Below, piece after piece: positions 26,969 to 35,920 of a DNA stretch of 64,000 nucleotides. A program made the position numbers and the translations under genes. The stretch lies in assembly GCF_046115515.1 (NCBI RefSeq), contig NZ_CP175953.1; one strand, given 5' to 3'. The notes under the pieces were generated by a model. The model had not been told where the DNA came from, ran no database searches, and saw nothing but the letters and a program-made list of their open reading frames with translations. Each line of letters starts with the position of its first letter. Position 1 is the stretch's first letter. Origin of the DNA: Gracilimonas sp017641085. GTDB taxonomy: Bacteria > Bacteroidota > Rhodothermia > Balneolales > Balneolaceae.

Positions 26969-28015
26969 ATGCAACAAAACTACCAATCAATTACCTGGCA
27001 AGACGATCATTTAGTAATTTTGGACCAAACTCAGCTGCCGCTGCGTGAAATATATTCTGATGTGAATACCATCGGGCAGGTTTGGGATGCCATCAAAAAG
27101 CTGAAAGTGCGCGGAGCACCCGCTATCGGAATTGCCGGAGCTTATGGGTTATATCTTGGCGTCAGAGATTTGGAATCGAAGAACTTTACCAGCTTCAATG
27201 TAGAACTGAATCGCTGGATTGAATACCTGAAGTCGTCCCGGCCAACAGCGGTTAACCTGAGCTGGGCTCTGGAGCGGATCAATCAAACCGTGTATGCTAA
27301 TAAAGACAAAGACCTTGAAGAGATTAAGGAAATCATCCTCAAGACGGCCAAGACCATTCACGATGAGGACAAACGCGTATGCAAAAAAATTGGGGAGAAC
27401 GGTGCTGAATTGGTTGAAAAAGGCTGGAATATCCTCACCCATTGCAACACAGGAGGATTAGCGACAGGAGCCTATGGAACTGCTTTATCGGTAATTTTAC
27501 ACGCCGATGATGACGACAAAGACATCCATGTTTGGGTGGACGAAACGCGTCCGCTCTTACAGGGGGCACGGCTTACGGCCTGGGAACTTAAACAGGCAGA
27601 GATACCCTTCCATATGATTACAGATTCCATGGCCGGCTCATTAATGAAACAAGGCAAAGTGGATATGGTGGTTGTAGGGGCCGACCGGGTGACAGCCAAT
27701 GGAGATACCGCAAACAAAATCGGGACATACTCCCTTGCTGTATTAGCCAAAGAAAATGAAATCCCTTTTTATGTAGCCCTTCCCCTCTCAACCTTTGACC
27801 TTGAAACCGAAACCGGTGATGAAATAGAAATTGAAGAACGGGAACCCGAAGAAGTAACACATTTAGCTAAGACTCCCATCACCCCGAAGAAAACAGATGC
27901 CTACAACCCGGCTTTTGATGTAACGCCTAACAAGTATATTACCGGATTTATTACAGATAAGGGAATAGTAGAACCGGACTTTAAGAAGAACATCAAAAAG
28001 CTGTTTGAGAAGTAA
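26969..28015 (+). CDS. mtnA: S-methyl-5-thioribose-1-phosphate isomerase
   Basis: This 348-residue cytosolic enzyme of the methionine salvage pathway isomerises methylthioribose-1-phosphate to methylthioribulose-1-phosphate. It belongs to the eIF2B-like family: VRGAPAIGIAGAYGLYLG near the N terminus, catalytic C159 in HCNTGGLATGAYGT, VWVDETRPLLQGARLTAWEL, and catalytic D239 in GADRVTANGDTANKIGTYSL. The length is typical. No other mtn genes lie in the window. Confidence 0.95.
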   Translation: MQQNYQSITWQDDHLVILDQTQLPLREIYSDVNTIGQVWDAIKKLKVRGAPAIGIAGAYGLYLGVRDLESKNFTSFNVELNRWIEYLKSSRPTAVNLSWALERINQTVYANKDKDLEEIKEIILKTAKTIHDEDKRVCKKIGENGAELVEKGWNILTHCNTGGLATGAYGTALSVILHADDDDKDIHVWVDETRPLLQGARLTAWELKQAEIPFHMITDSMAGSLMKQGKVDMVVVGADRVTANGDTANKIGTYSLAVLAKENEIPFYVALPLSTFDLETETGDEIEIEEREPEEVTHLAKTPITPKKTDAYNPAFDVTPNKYITGFITDKGIVEPDFKKNIKKLFEK

Positions 28016-28038
28016 GAGGTTAGTCTAAAAGTTCGGTC

Positions 28039-28266
28039 TTAAACAGTTTCTTTTGTTTCGGAATCAGAATTTGCAGCCGGTTTCTCTTCCGGCGGGATGT
28101 CAAGGTCCTCATCCCGGTGAATATTAATAGTGATGCCCACTGAGCTTCCTATCAATACGCCTATACCAATCGGCAGGGCTAATCCAATCTCCATCAGGAA
28201 GCTGGCTCCGTAGCCGATGCATCCACCGATAGCCACCGCAGTAATCCACGTTAAAAAACTTTTCAT
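28039..28266 (-). CDS. Small membrane protein of unknown function
   Basis: A 75-residue protein starting MKSFLTWITAVAIGGCIGY, with two hydrophobic segments (about 3-25 and 29-47) and an acidic tail rich in Asp/Glu/Pro. AAGGA precedes ATG 28266 at normal spacing, so this start is preferred over an ATG 11 codons upstream. It resembles small Gly-rich inner-membrane proteins; no family is recognised. It follows ytxJ on the same strand with 65 nt between them and converges on mtnA. Confidence 0.6.
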   Translation of the reverse strand: MKSFLTWITAVAIGGCIGYGASFLMEIGLALPIGIGVLIGSSVGITINIHRDEDLDIPPEEKPAANSDSETKETV

Positions 28267-28331
28267 TTTTCTTGTCCTTCCAAAACCTAAAACTGTCATT
28301 TACGGGCACTTTTTTGGCCCTGAATAACTCT

Positions 28332-28724
28332 CTAAAGTATGTTTTCCAGAACCTCTGCCTGGATTTGATTGTGAGAGCCACTCCATATCACTTCCCCGTC
28401 TTTGATCACAAATAACTGGGGAGATTCATGCCTGATTTCCAATTCCTCTGCAATATGCATAGATGTAGGCCGTCGACTAATTACATCCACCATATGGAAA
28501 TCGGCCTTTAGTTGATCTTCAGCAGAAATGGACTCTACGTTTTTCAGGGCAAAATAGCTGGTGGCACATCGCGAACTGTGCTTATAAATCACCTGGGGCT
28601 TTTCATTGGAGGTATGCATAACGTCCGCCACGTCTTCCTCAGAAGTCAACTCTTTCCAGTTAAACTTATTCTGCGGCTGGCTTTCCGTTCCAAATAAATT
28701 GCCAATTGAATCTAAAATGCCCAT
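28332..28724 (-). CDS. ytxJ: Bacillithiol system redox-active protein YtxJ (monothiol bacilliredoxin)
   Basis: A 130-residue thioredoxin-fold protein with a single active-site cysteine, KHSSRCATS (C53), and the cis-proline segment ESPQLFVIKDGEVIW. In Bacillus and Bacteroidota the family reduces bacillithiolated proteins, so its presence implies that the cell makes bacillithiol (the bsh genes are not in this window). The chosen ATG 28724 begins MGILDSIGNLFG and is preceded by AAGGAC. A longer frame to 28787 adds 21 residues without family likeness. Confidence 0.85.
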   Translation of the reverse strand: MGILDSIGNLFGTESQPQNKFNWKELTSEEDVADVMHTSNEKPQVIYKHSSRCATSYFALKNVESISAEDQLKADFHMVDVISRRPTSMHIAEELEIRHESPQLFVIKDGEVIWSGSHNQIQAEVLENIL

Positions 28725-28890
28725 TTGTCCTTTTTTAATTCTCCTAAATATACAAGTATTTATGCTTTGAAATAACCGGGTGCACACCGCTTAATCATCA
28801 ATTTGATAAAGACCGAATCATTTTTGCATGGTTTTCATTTAGTTAAGTAGTTTACGATAACAGATTTAACCTAATTAAATTAAGGAGATC

Positions 28891-29595
28891 ATGAATACAC
28901 AAGTTAAAGCACACTGGCTGGGGCATTCAGCCTTTAAGCTGGAGAGCCAAAGTGGAAAGATTATTTATATCGATCCGTTTCTGAAAGACAACCCCTCCAC
29001 CCCGGATGAACTTAAAGAAGTAGAAGAAGCCGATTATATTTTACTGACCCACGGGCATGAAGATCATGTGGGCGATACCGTGGAAATTGCCAAAAATACC
29101 GGAGCCAAAGTTGTGGGCATTCTGGAACTGATGGGAATCTTACAGGAAGAAGGGTTGCCGGAAGAACAAGCCATTGGTTTTAATAAAGGCGGAACTGTTC
29201 ATTTTGAAGACTTTTCCGTAACGCTGGTCTCTGCCAACCACAGCTCTTCCTATAAAGGAAAGTATGCCGGCGATCCAGGCGGACTCGTGCTTTCATTTGA
29301 AGATGACATCTGCATTTACCATATGGGCGATACCAACATTTTTGCTGATCTTGAGTTCTATGGAGAGCTTTACCGGCCGCATGTGGTACTGGCACCCATT
29401 GGGGATCATTTCACTATGGGGCCTGAAGAAGCCGCTTATGCTGTAGAACTGATCGGGGCTAAGATGGCCGTGCCTATGCACTACAATACGTGGCCTCCTA
29501 TTGAAGCAGACCCTGAGGAATTCAAAGAAATACTGGAAGACATCACCGACACGGAAGTGGTTGTGCCTGAAAAAGGCGCTAATTTCCTGGGGTGA
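28891..29595 (+). CDS. UPF0173 metal-dependent hydrolase (metallo-beta-lactamase fold)
   Basis: A 234-residue cytosolic protein with the metallo-beta-lactamase signature THGHEDHVGD (H54, H56, D58, H59), ANHSSSY, the bridging-Asp segment HMGDTNIFADL and the C-terminal VPMHYNTWP. It belongs to the YtkL/UPF0173 group, whose substrate is not established. A strong ribosome binding site (AAGGAGATC before ATG) is present. Upstream, TTTG (28823) and TAGTTTAC (28848) are spaced roughly like a Bacteroidota -33/-7 promoter, but this is weak evidence. A terminator follows. Confidence 0.9.
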   Translation: MNTQVKAHWLGHSAFKLESQSGKIIYIDPFLKDNPSTPDELKEVEEADYILLTHGHEDHVGDTVEIAKNTGAKVVGILELMGILQEEGLPEEQAIGFNKGGTVHFEDFSVTLVSANHSSSYKGKYAGDPGGLVLSFEDDICIYHMGDTNIFADLEFYGELYRPHVVLAPIGDHFTMGPEEAAYAVELIGAKMAVPMHYNTWPPIEADPEEFKEILEDITDTEVVVPEKGANFLG

Positions 29596-29617
29596 TATTC
29601 TGAATTTCCCCTCCCTG

Positions 29618-29653
29618 AGCTACAAATCTGAAAGATGGTTTGTGGCTTTTTTT
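29618..29653 (+). terminator. Rho-independent terminator after the UPF0173 gene
   Basis: AGCTACAAA (29618-29626) pairs with TTTGTGGCT (29639-29647), one G-U pair included, and a run of seven T follows. Confidence 0.75.
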
Positions 29654-29776
29654 ATGTTTTTTCTGGATCTGATTCGGGCTACTACTACGAAAGAAATTAT
29701 TCACTCAATAACTCAACAAATTAGTACCTTATGCCTAAAGTTGAATTTTTATCGCTAAACAAATGGGTACAGCACT

Positions 29777-30097
29777 ATGAAATACACAACCGTTCACCTT
29801 GGGGATAACAAAATTGAGCTCTTTAATACACTGCTTGGCAAAGAAACGGTAAAGGTAAATGGTGAGGTGGTCTCATCCACCTATTCTATGCTGGGGGCAG
29901 AGCATACGTTCACGGTCAGGGAAGATGGCAGAGATGTAGAATGCACCATCCAGTTTGGGTTTGGTATGAATGGAGTGGTATTTGATCTTTATAAAGAAGG
30001 TACGCCGATCATCGAATCTGAACAGAAAGGATGCATGGGCATGTTTATCGTATTCATTATTGTATTCAGCATAATCTTTGTGTTATCTCAGATTTGA
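29777..30097 (+). CDS. Hypothetical tail-anchored small protein
   Basis: A 106-residue protein with a predicted soluble beta-rich N-terminal part (1-85, with GDNKIELFNTLLGKETVKVN) and one C-terminal membrane helix (GMFIVFIIVFSIIFVLSQI) that ends the protein. It looks like a tail-anchored protein of unknown function. The start is ATG 29777; no strong ribosome binding site is seen. It precedes the PorV-like gene by 48 nt on the same strand. Confidence 0.6.
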   Translation: MKYTTVHLGDNKIELFNTLLGKETVKVNGEVVSSTYSMLGAEHTFTVREDGRDVECTIQFGFGMNGVVFDLYKEGTPIIESEQKGCMGMFIVFIIVFSIIFVLSQI

Positions 30098-30145
30098 GTA
30101 TTAAAAACAGTCATCCACTAAATATTAAAGTCATTACCTGGTCTG

Positions 30146-31321
30146 ATGAAATTTCTTTCCGCTATCACCCTAATTCTCCTCTCAGTTTGTTTGAATGTAA
30201 ATGCCCAAGTGGCCGTGACAGCAGTTCCTTTTCTTGAGATCAGGCCGGATGCCCAAACCAACATGAATGCCGGAGCATTGGTAGCTCTCCCTTCCAATTA
30301 TAATGTGGCCTTTTATTACAACCCTGCTCAGCTCGGAAACTTTGGAGCCTCAAAAAATTTCTCTTATCAATTTCACCCAAATGGCAATAACTGGTTGCCT
30401 GACCTCTATGATAACCCCAGACTTTACAACTCTTCTCTGGCTGCAGGATATAAGTTTAATGATGTTCCTCTTAGTATTGGTGTTGGAGTAATGAATACCC
30501 GGTTTGAACTGGGAGAAATCCAATATTCTGATCTGAATAACCCAATGCCTGACAGTACCTACAATCCCGTTGAAAATTATCAGCTTTACTCGGTTGGACT
30601 CAGATATGATTTCGGGATCTGGGTGAGTATTGGCTATTCATTCAAAAAGATTGACTCTGATCTGGGATTATATCAGGCAAAAGTTGAAGCCAACGATTTC
30701 GGAATTCAGATCGGTTACCCCTTTTCTATCAATAGTTTCAAAGCAGAAGCATCGATTGGGTATGCCTTGCAAAATGATGGAGCCTTCATCCAGTATGATG
30801 CCTCCGTAAGACCTGACCCCTTGCCACGAAAATCCATTTTTGGTTACGGACTTTCACTCGCTTATGAGGATATGATAGCCGGCAATAGTATGGAGTTGGT
30901 AAAAATTGACTGGGCTGTTGATGCCAAAGACCTCCGAATTGCTGTGCATGGAAATTCGGTCAGCTATAACAAAAAACCGGGCATCATTCCCATGCTGGAC
31001 AATGTATTGCTTTCCAAGAGTGATGACGATATAGAAATAAGTCAGGGTTTCAGACTACATATTCTTGAAGGTTTTACAGCCGGACTTGGGCGATACTATG
31101 GACCCGGTTACAGGAAATCAGTGAATACATCCGGTGTTTCTTTGAGTGCCAAACCGATTCTTAAACTATTATTCAGCAAAAACGAGCACCCCGTAATCAG
31201 GTCCGTAGCAAATCATTTGGATTTCAGTTATAGCTGGTCAACTTACAGTGTCAACGAAACCAATCATCCACTTACCGGCTCGTCCTTCCATCAGTTTTCC
31301 ATATCCGTATATGGGTTTTAA
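30146..31321 (+). CDS. PorV/PorQ-like outer-membrane beta-barrel protein
   Basis: A 391-residue exported protein. The signal peptide ends near NVNAQ. The mature N terminus VPFLEIRPDAQTNMNAGALV, followed by VAFYYNPAQLG, resembles the start of the PorV/PorQ family (FLxIxPDARxxxxGGA, WNPA). These 14-stranded FadL-like barrels serve the type IX secretion system. The rest consists of alternating amphipathic strands with aromatic girdles, ending in SFHQFSISVYGF with a C-terminal Phe typical of outer-membrane barrels. A T9SS link is plausible, because two T9SS cargo proteins are encoded in the window. Direct function is unproven. Confidence 0.65.
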   Translation: MKFLSAITLILLSVCLNVNAQVAVTAVPFLEIRPDAQTNMNAGALVALPSNYNVAFYYNPAQLGNFGASKNFSYQFHPNGNNWLPDLYDNPRLYNSSLAAGYKFNDVPLSIGVGVMNTRFELGEIQYSDLNNPMPDSTYNPVENYQLYSVGLRYDFGIWVSIGYSFKKIDSDLGLYQAKVEANDFGIQIGYPFSINSFKAEASIGYALQNDGAFIQYDASVRPDPLPRKSIFGYGLSLAYEDMIAGNSMELVKIDWAVDAKDLRIAVHGNSVSYNKKPGIIPMLDNVLLSKSDDDIEISQGFRLHILEGFTAGLGRYYGPGYRKSVNTSGVSLSAKPILKLLFSKNEHPVIRSVANHLDFSYSWSTYSVNETNHPLTGSSFHQFSISVYGF

Positions 31322-31552
31322 CCTCTTAACAAAGCTCCGCTTCACTACTTAATCCTGAGACCCGGCCTCATTGAATAAGCTCCAACCTCGTGGTACAAAT
31401 TATACAAGCCGTACAGCCCGAAGAATAGCACTCGGATTGGTCAGATTGTATAGAACAAGCCAATAGAAACTTCAGCCTTCCCGAAACAAAGATTTCATCC
31501 GGGCGTAAGCCAACACCGTTGCAAATAATCAAAACGGTTTTAATACACTCAG

Positions 31553-32608
31553 ATGAAAACATTACGCTACTCCCTCCCGCTATTGGTCATGATTACAGCT
31601 TTGATATTCACCAGTGCTTGTAACAATGGAAACGAAGAAAATCAAAATGGTGAAGACGAAGATCTGATTATTCCGGTGGAAGTCAGTAACGTGAGCCGGG
31701 GAGATATCTCTGCTTACTATGCCAACACCGCCACTCTTGAAGCCGAACAAGAAGCTACAGTGGTAGCTAAAGTTCGCGGAATTGTTCGGGAAATTTATGT
31801 TGAGGAAGGCGATGAGGTTAAAGCCGGACAGGTGATCGCGAAAATTGAAGACGACCAGTACCGTATTGAAGCAGCCCGGGCCAAAGCAACTTTAGACCGA
31901 CTGAAAAACGACTTTGACCGTAACAAAGAACTTTATGAAAAGAACCTGATTGCTGCCGAAGCCTACCAAAATGCTCAATACGAGTATGAGTCTCAAAAAG
32001 CAGCCTATGAGCTTGCTCAACTGAATCTTGAGCATACATCTATTAAATCTCCGATTGGCGGAGTGATTTCTGAGCGATTTGTGAAAGTTGGAAATATGAT
32101 CGGCACAGATCAGCAGGTGTATCGGGTTACCGATTTTAGTCCATTGCAGGCAATATTGCACATCCCGGAGCATGAGATGGCAAAAATCAGAAATGACCAG
32201 CGCGCGGAACTCAAAGTGGATGCTTTACCCAATCAAACCTTCGCCGGCCATGTAGAACGCATCAGCCCGGTTGTGGACTCCCAAACCGGAACGTTTAAAG
32301 TGACTGTGTATGTGGATGAAACCAAAGGTATGCTTCGCCCCGGTATGTTCGGGCGTGTGAAAATTGTGTACGACACCCGTGAAAACACCCGCATGATTCC
32401 TAAATCAGCCGTTATGTCGGAAGATCTCGCCCAAAGTGTATATGTGATCAAAGACTCACTGGCCTTCAAAAAAGCTATTAAAACCGGTTACACCAACGGG
32501 GTGAATGTTGAAGTGATCGAAGGACTGGAAGAAGGCGAAATGGTAGTCACCATTGGGCAAGGAAGTCTTCAGGACAGCACCAAAGTAAACGTTATCTCCA
32601 ATCTGTAA
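31553..32608 (+). CDS. RND efflux periplasmic adaptor (membrane fusion protein), lipoprotein
   Basis: This 351-residue lipoprotein (lipobox FTSAC) links inner-membrane RND permeases to an outer-membrane channel. It has the barrel-sandwich halves VVAKVRGIVREIYVEEGDEV and HTSIKSPIGGVISERFVKVG, a coiled-coil hairpin between them (about 105-165), a beta barrel, and the membrane-proximal domain LRPGMFGRVKIVYDT. It opens an operon: 12 nt to the first permease and 9 nt more to the second. The 231-nt upstream gap holds ACCGTT/AACGGT (31515-31538), a possible but weak operator. Confidence 0.93.
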   Translation: MKTLRYSLPLLVMITALIFTSACNNGNEENQNGEDEDLIIPVEVSNVSRGDISAYYANTATLEAEQEATVVAKVRGIVREIYVEEGDEVKAGQVIAKIEDDQYRIEAARAKATLDRLKNDFDRNKELYEKNLIAAEAYQNAQYEYESQKAAYELAQLNLEHTSIKSPIGGVISERFVKVGNMIGTDQQVYRVTDFSPLQAILHIPEHEMAKIRNDQRAELKVDALPNQTFAGHVERISPVVDSQTGTFKVTVYVDETKGMLRPGMFGRVKIVYDTRENTRMIPKSAVMSEDLAQSVYVIKDSLAFKKAIKTGYTNGVNVEVIEGLEEGEMVVTIGQGSLQDSTKVNVISNL

Positions 32609-32620
32609 ACAGGCTCTCCT

Positions 32621-35600
32621 ATGAAAATCATTGACCTTTCTATACGCCGGAAAGTTACCATTGCCATGTTTACAGTCGGGATTCTGCTGTTCGGAATGGT
32701 TTCCCTCTCCCGGCTTAATGTAAACCTGCTCCCTGAACTCAGCTATCCAACCCTCACCATCCGAACCGAATTTGAAGGTGCAGCTCCTGTTGAAGTTGAA
32801 AACCTGATTACCAAGCCCGTTGAAGAAGCGGTTGGAGTTGTGAAAGGCGTACAGCAAGTACGTTCCATTTCCCGTGCGGGTCAGTCTGATGTAGTGCTGG
32901 AATTTGCCTGGGGAACCGATATGAACATTGCGAACCTGGACGTTATGGCCAAACTGGATGCCGTTCAGCTTCCTTTAGACGCCGATAAACCGGTTACCTT
33001 ACGCTTTGATCCCACGCTCGATCCCATCATGCGGTATGCCCTCTATTACAACGAAGGCGGGACTGATAATCCTTCCGGGGATGGTGTAAATGTGGATTAC
33101 GCAGGCTATCAGGACCTGGAAAGCCCGGACGCAATTTCCCGATTGAAAGGCCTGCGTGTATTAGCGGATGAACAGCTCAAAAAGAATTTAGAATCCGCCC
33201 TTGGGGTTGCTTCGGTAAAAATCAGTGGTGGACTTGAAGAAGAGATACAGGTAAACATTGATCAGCAGCGACTCGCTTATTTGAACATCCCTATTGAAAG
33301 CGTAACACAGATTTTAAGTGCTGAAAACGTAAATCTTTCCGGGGGTCGGCTTGAGGAAGGAACCCAGCAGTATCTGGTGCGGACGCTGAATGAATTTAAG
33401 TCGGTAGAACAAATTCGAAATGTGGTTGTTGCCCGAAATCAGGACAATACCATTTACCTGAAAGATGTAGCCGATGTAACCCAGGCGTATAAAGAACGTG
33501 AGGCCATCACCCGCCTGAATGGTGCTGAAGCCGTGGAAATTGCCATTTACAAAGAAGGGGATGCCAACACCGTAGCTGTGGCTGAGGCCGTCAACGCCCG
33601 AATGGGGAATATCCGTGATGCCCTTCCTTCTAACATGAAATTGGAAAAAGTGTATGATCAGTCTGTGTTTATAGCTTCTGCAGTGAATGAAGTGAAGAAT
33701 GCCGGAATCATTGGTGGTATTCTGGCAGTACTTGTGCTGTATTTATTCCTCCGGAATTTCTGGACCACCGTCATTATTTCTGTTTCTATTCCGGTATCCA
33801 TTATAGCCACATTCAACCTGATGTACGGCAACGATATTTCACTAAACATTATGTCTTTGGGTGGTATTGCTCTTGGTATCGGGATGCTGGTGGATAACTC
33901 CATCGTAGTGCTGGAGAACATAGCCCGGCACCGGGAAATGGGGAAAGGAATTGTAGAATCGGCCCGTGAAGGTGCCGGAGAAGTTGGAATGGCCGTAATC
34001 GCCTCCACCCTCACCACCATCGCTGTATTCTTTCCGTTGGTATTTGTTCAAGGAATTGCCGGACAGCTTTTTCGTGATCAGGCACTGACGGTGACCTTCT
34101 CCTTATTGGCTTCACTGATTGTAGCCATCACGCTGATTCCTATGCTCTCTTCTATTGGAGGAAAGAAAACCGAATCTCAGCCCCTGAATTTAAAAGAGCC
34201 TAAAACCAAGGCCGGTCGCGGACTACGATCCGTACGTATGTTTTTGTTTTACACCATCCCTACTGCTTTAACAAAAGGAATTAAATTCATTTTCCGCTGG
34301 ATTAGCAAAATTACAAAAGCTCTGTTTTCACCCTTTGTATGGGTTTTTGATCAATCCTATCAGGCTACGGAAAAAGTGTATGCCGGCTTACTTCGCTGGT
34401 CTCTGAATCATAAATTTGTTGTCCTCACGGTTGCTTTGTTGTCTTTTGTGGGGTCACTCGCATTGGTTCCCCAAATCGGCATTGAGCTCATACCTCAGCT
34501 ATCGCAGGGTGAGTTTGCCGTGGAATTCAAGTTGCCTCCCGGAACTCCAATTGAAGAAACCGATAAAGCCCTGCGCTCGGTTCAGAACAAATCCAGGAAC
34601 CTGGATAATGTAAGAACCACCTTTGCCGTAGCAGGAACTGGAAACCAAATGGATGCCAATCCAGAACAAGGCGGCGAAAACTGGGGAGAGCTCAGCGTAA
34701 CGCTTGCATCCGGTTCTTCCACTACAGAAGAAGAAGCAGCGATGGATCAGATGCGATCTTCCCTTCAACAAATTCCGGGTTTGCAGTACAAATTCTCCCG
34801 CCCTTCCCTGTTCTCTTTCAAAACACCTATTGAGATTGAAATTTCAGGTTTTGACCTGGACAAACTCAAACTAGCCGGTGATGCCGTGGCCCGTAAACTT
34901 TCTTCAAACGACCGGTTTGCTGATGTGAAAAGTACCATGGAAACCGGAAGCCCTGAAATCCAGATTTTATTTGATCGCGACCGGGCTGCCGCCCTCGGTT
35001 TACAGGTACATGAAGTAGCCGACCGTATTGTAAGTAACGTTCGTGGAGATGTGGCTACCCGCTATTCCTGGAGAGATCGTAAAATTGATGTGCTGGTTCG
35101 AGCCCGTGAGGCCGATCGTGCATCCATCGATGAAATTCAGCGTTTGATTGTAAACCCGGACAGCGACCGTCCTATTCCTCTCAGCGCGATAGCTAAAGTG
35201 CAGATTGCTAACGGACCGGGTGAAATCCGCCGTGTGGCACAGCAACGTGTCGCTATTGTCTCAGCTAACCTGAATTATGGTGATTTGGGCGAAGCAGCCG
35301 AAGAAGTAGAACAAGCTCTGGCTGAAACCACTTTACCGGCCGGAATTCTTGCCCAAATTGGCGGACAAAATGAGGAAATGGCGGACTCTTTTCAGTCCCT
35401 CATCTTCGCTCTTTCTCTCGCTATTTTCCTTGTGTACCTGGTGATGGCCTCTCAATTTGAGTCGCTGCTGCATCCATTCATCATCCTCTTTACCATTCCG
35501 CTGGCTTTAGTTGGAGCCATTCTTGGGCTATACATCACCGGCACAACTATCAGTGTGGTTGTATTTATAGGATTGATACTTCTGGCCGGTATTGTAGTTA

Positions 35601-35911
35601 ATAACGCAATCGTGCTTATCGACCTGATTAACCAGATGCGCATGAAAGGCGTTGAGAAACTGGAGGCTATCAAAGAAGGGGGAAAATCCCGCTTACGCCC
35701 GATTTTGATGACCACCTTGACTACTACTCTCGGTTTGCTCCCTCTTGCAATTGGTTTTGGCGATGGTGCCGAACTGCGTGCCCCGATGGGTATCACCGTA
35801 ATTGGCGGACTGTTGTTTTCAACCTTGCTCACCCTCGTGGTTATTCCTGTGATGTACGACATCCTTGACCGCAAGAGCTATACCCCTCAACCCGAAACCG
35901 AAACGGCTTAA
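32621..35911 (+). CDS. RND efflux transporter permease, subunit 1
   Basis: A 1096-residue inner-membrane proton-driven pump with the standard pattern of twelve helices and two large periplasmic loops. It has the N-terminal LSIRRKVTIAMFTVGI, the TM4 proton-relay motif GIGMLVDNSIVVLENIARHR (Asp-Asn where AcrB has Asp-Asp), and late segments MASQFESLLHPFIILFTIPL and VVNNAIVLIDLINQMR. A roughly 60-residue cytoplasmic insertion (about 515-580) lies between the halves. Substrate cannot be read from sequence. It is encoded with one adaptor and a second permease. Confidence 0.94.
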   Translation: MKIIDLSIRRKVTIAMFTVGILLFGMVSLSRLNVNLLPELSYPTLTIRTEFEGAAPVEVENLITKPVEEAVGVVKGVQQVRSISRAGQSDVVLEFAWGTDMNIANLDVMAKLDAVQLPLDADKPVTLRFDPTLDPIMRYALYYNEGGTDNPSGDGVNVDYAGYQDLESPDAISRLKGLRVLADEQLKKNLESALGVASVKISGGLEEEIQVNIDQQRLAYLNIPIESVTQILSAENVNLSGGRLEEGTQQYLVRTLNEFKSVEQIRNVVVARNQDNTIYLKDVADVTQAYKEREAITRLNGAEAVEIAIYKEGDANTVAVAEAVNARMGNIRDALPSNMKLEKVYDQSVFIASAVNEVKNAGIIGGILAVLVLYLFLRNFWTTVIISVSIPVSIIATFNLMYGNDISLNIMSLGGIALGIGMLVDNSIVVLENIARHREMGKGIVESAREGAGEVGMAVIASTLTTIAVFFPLVFVQGIAGQLFRDQALTVTFSLLASLIVAITLIPMLSSIGGKKTESQPLNLKEPKTKAGRGLRSVRMFLFYTIPTALTKGIKFIFRWISKITKALFSPFVWVFDQSYQATEKVYAGLLRWSLNHKFVVLTVALLSFVGSLALVPQIGIELIPQLSQGEFAVEFKLPPGTPIEETDKALRSVQNKSRNLDNVRTTFAVAGTGNQMDANPEQGGENWGELSVTLASGSSTTEEEAAMDQMRSSLQQIPGLQYKFSRPSLFSFKTPIEIEISGFDLDKLKLAGDAVARKLSSNDRFADVKSTMETGSPEIQILFDRDRAAALGLQVHEVADRIVSNVRGDVATRYSWRDRKIDVLVRAREADRASIDEIQRLIVNPDSDRPIPLSAIAKVQIANGPGEIRRVAQQRVAIVSANLNYGDLGEAAEEVEQALAETTLPAGILAQIGGQNEEMADSFQSLIFALSLAIFLVYLVMASQFESLLHPFIILFTIPLALVGAILGLYITGTTISVVVFIGLILLAGIVVNNAIVLIDLINQMRMKGVEKLEAIKEGGKSRLRPILMTTLTTTLGLLPLAIGFGDGAELRAPMGITVIGGLLFSTLLTLVVIPVMYDILDRKSYTPQPETETA

Positions 35912-35920
35912 TAAACTGCC

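Noticed and set aside
31515..31538. ACCGTT-N12-AACGGT 15 nt before the RND adaptor start
   Set aside because: Short arms in AT-rich DNA; it could be a repressor site, but no regulator gene is adjacent.
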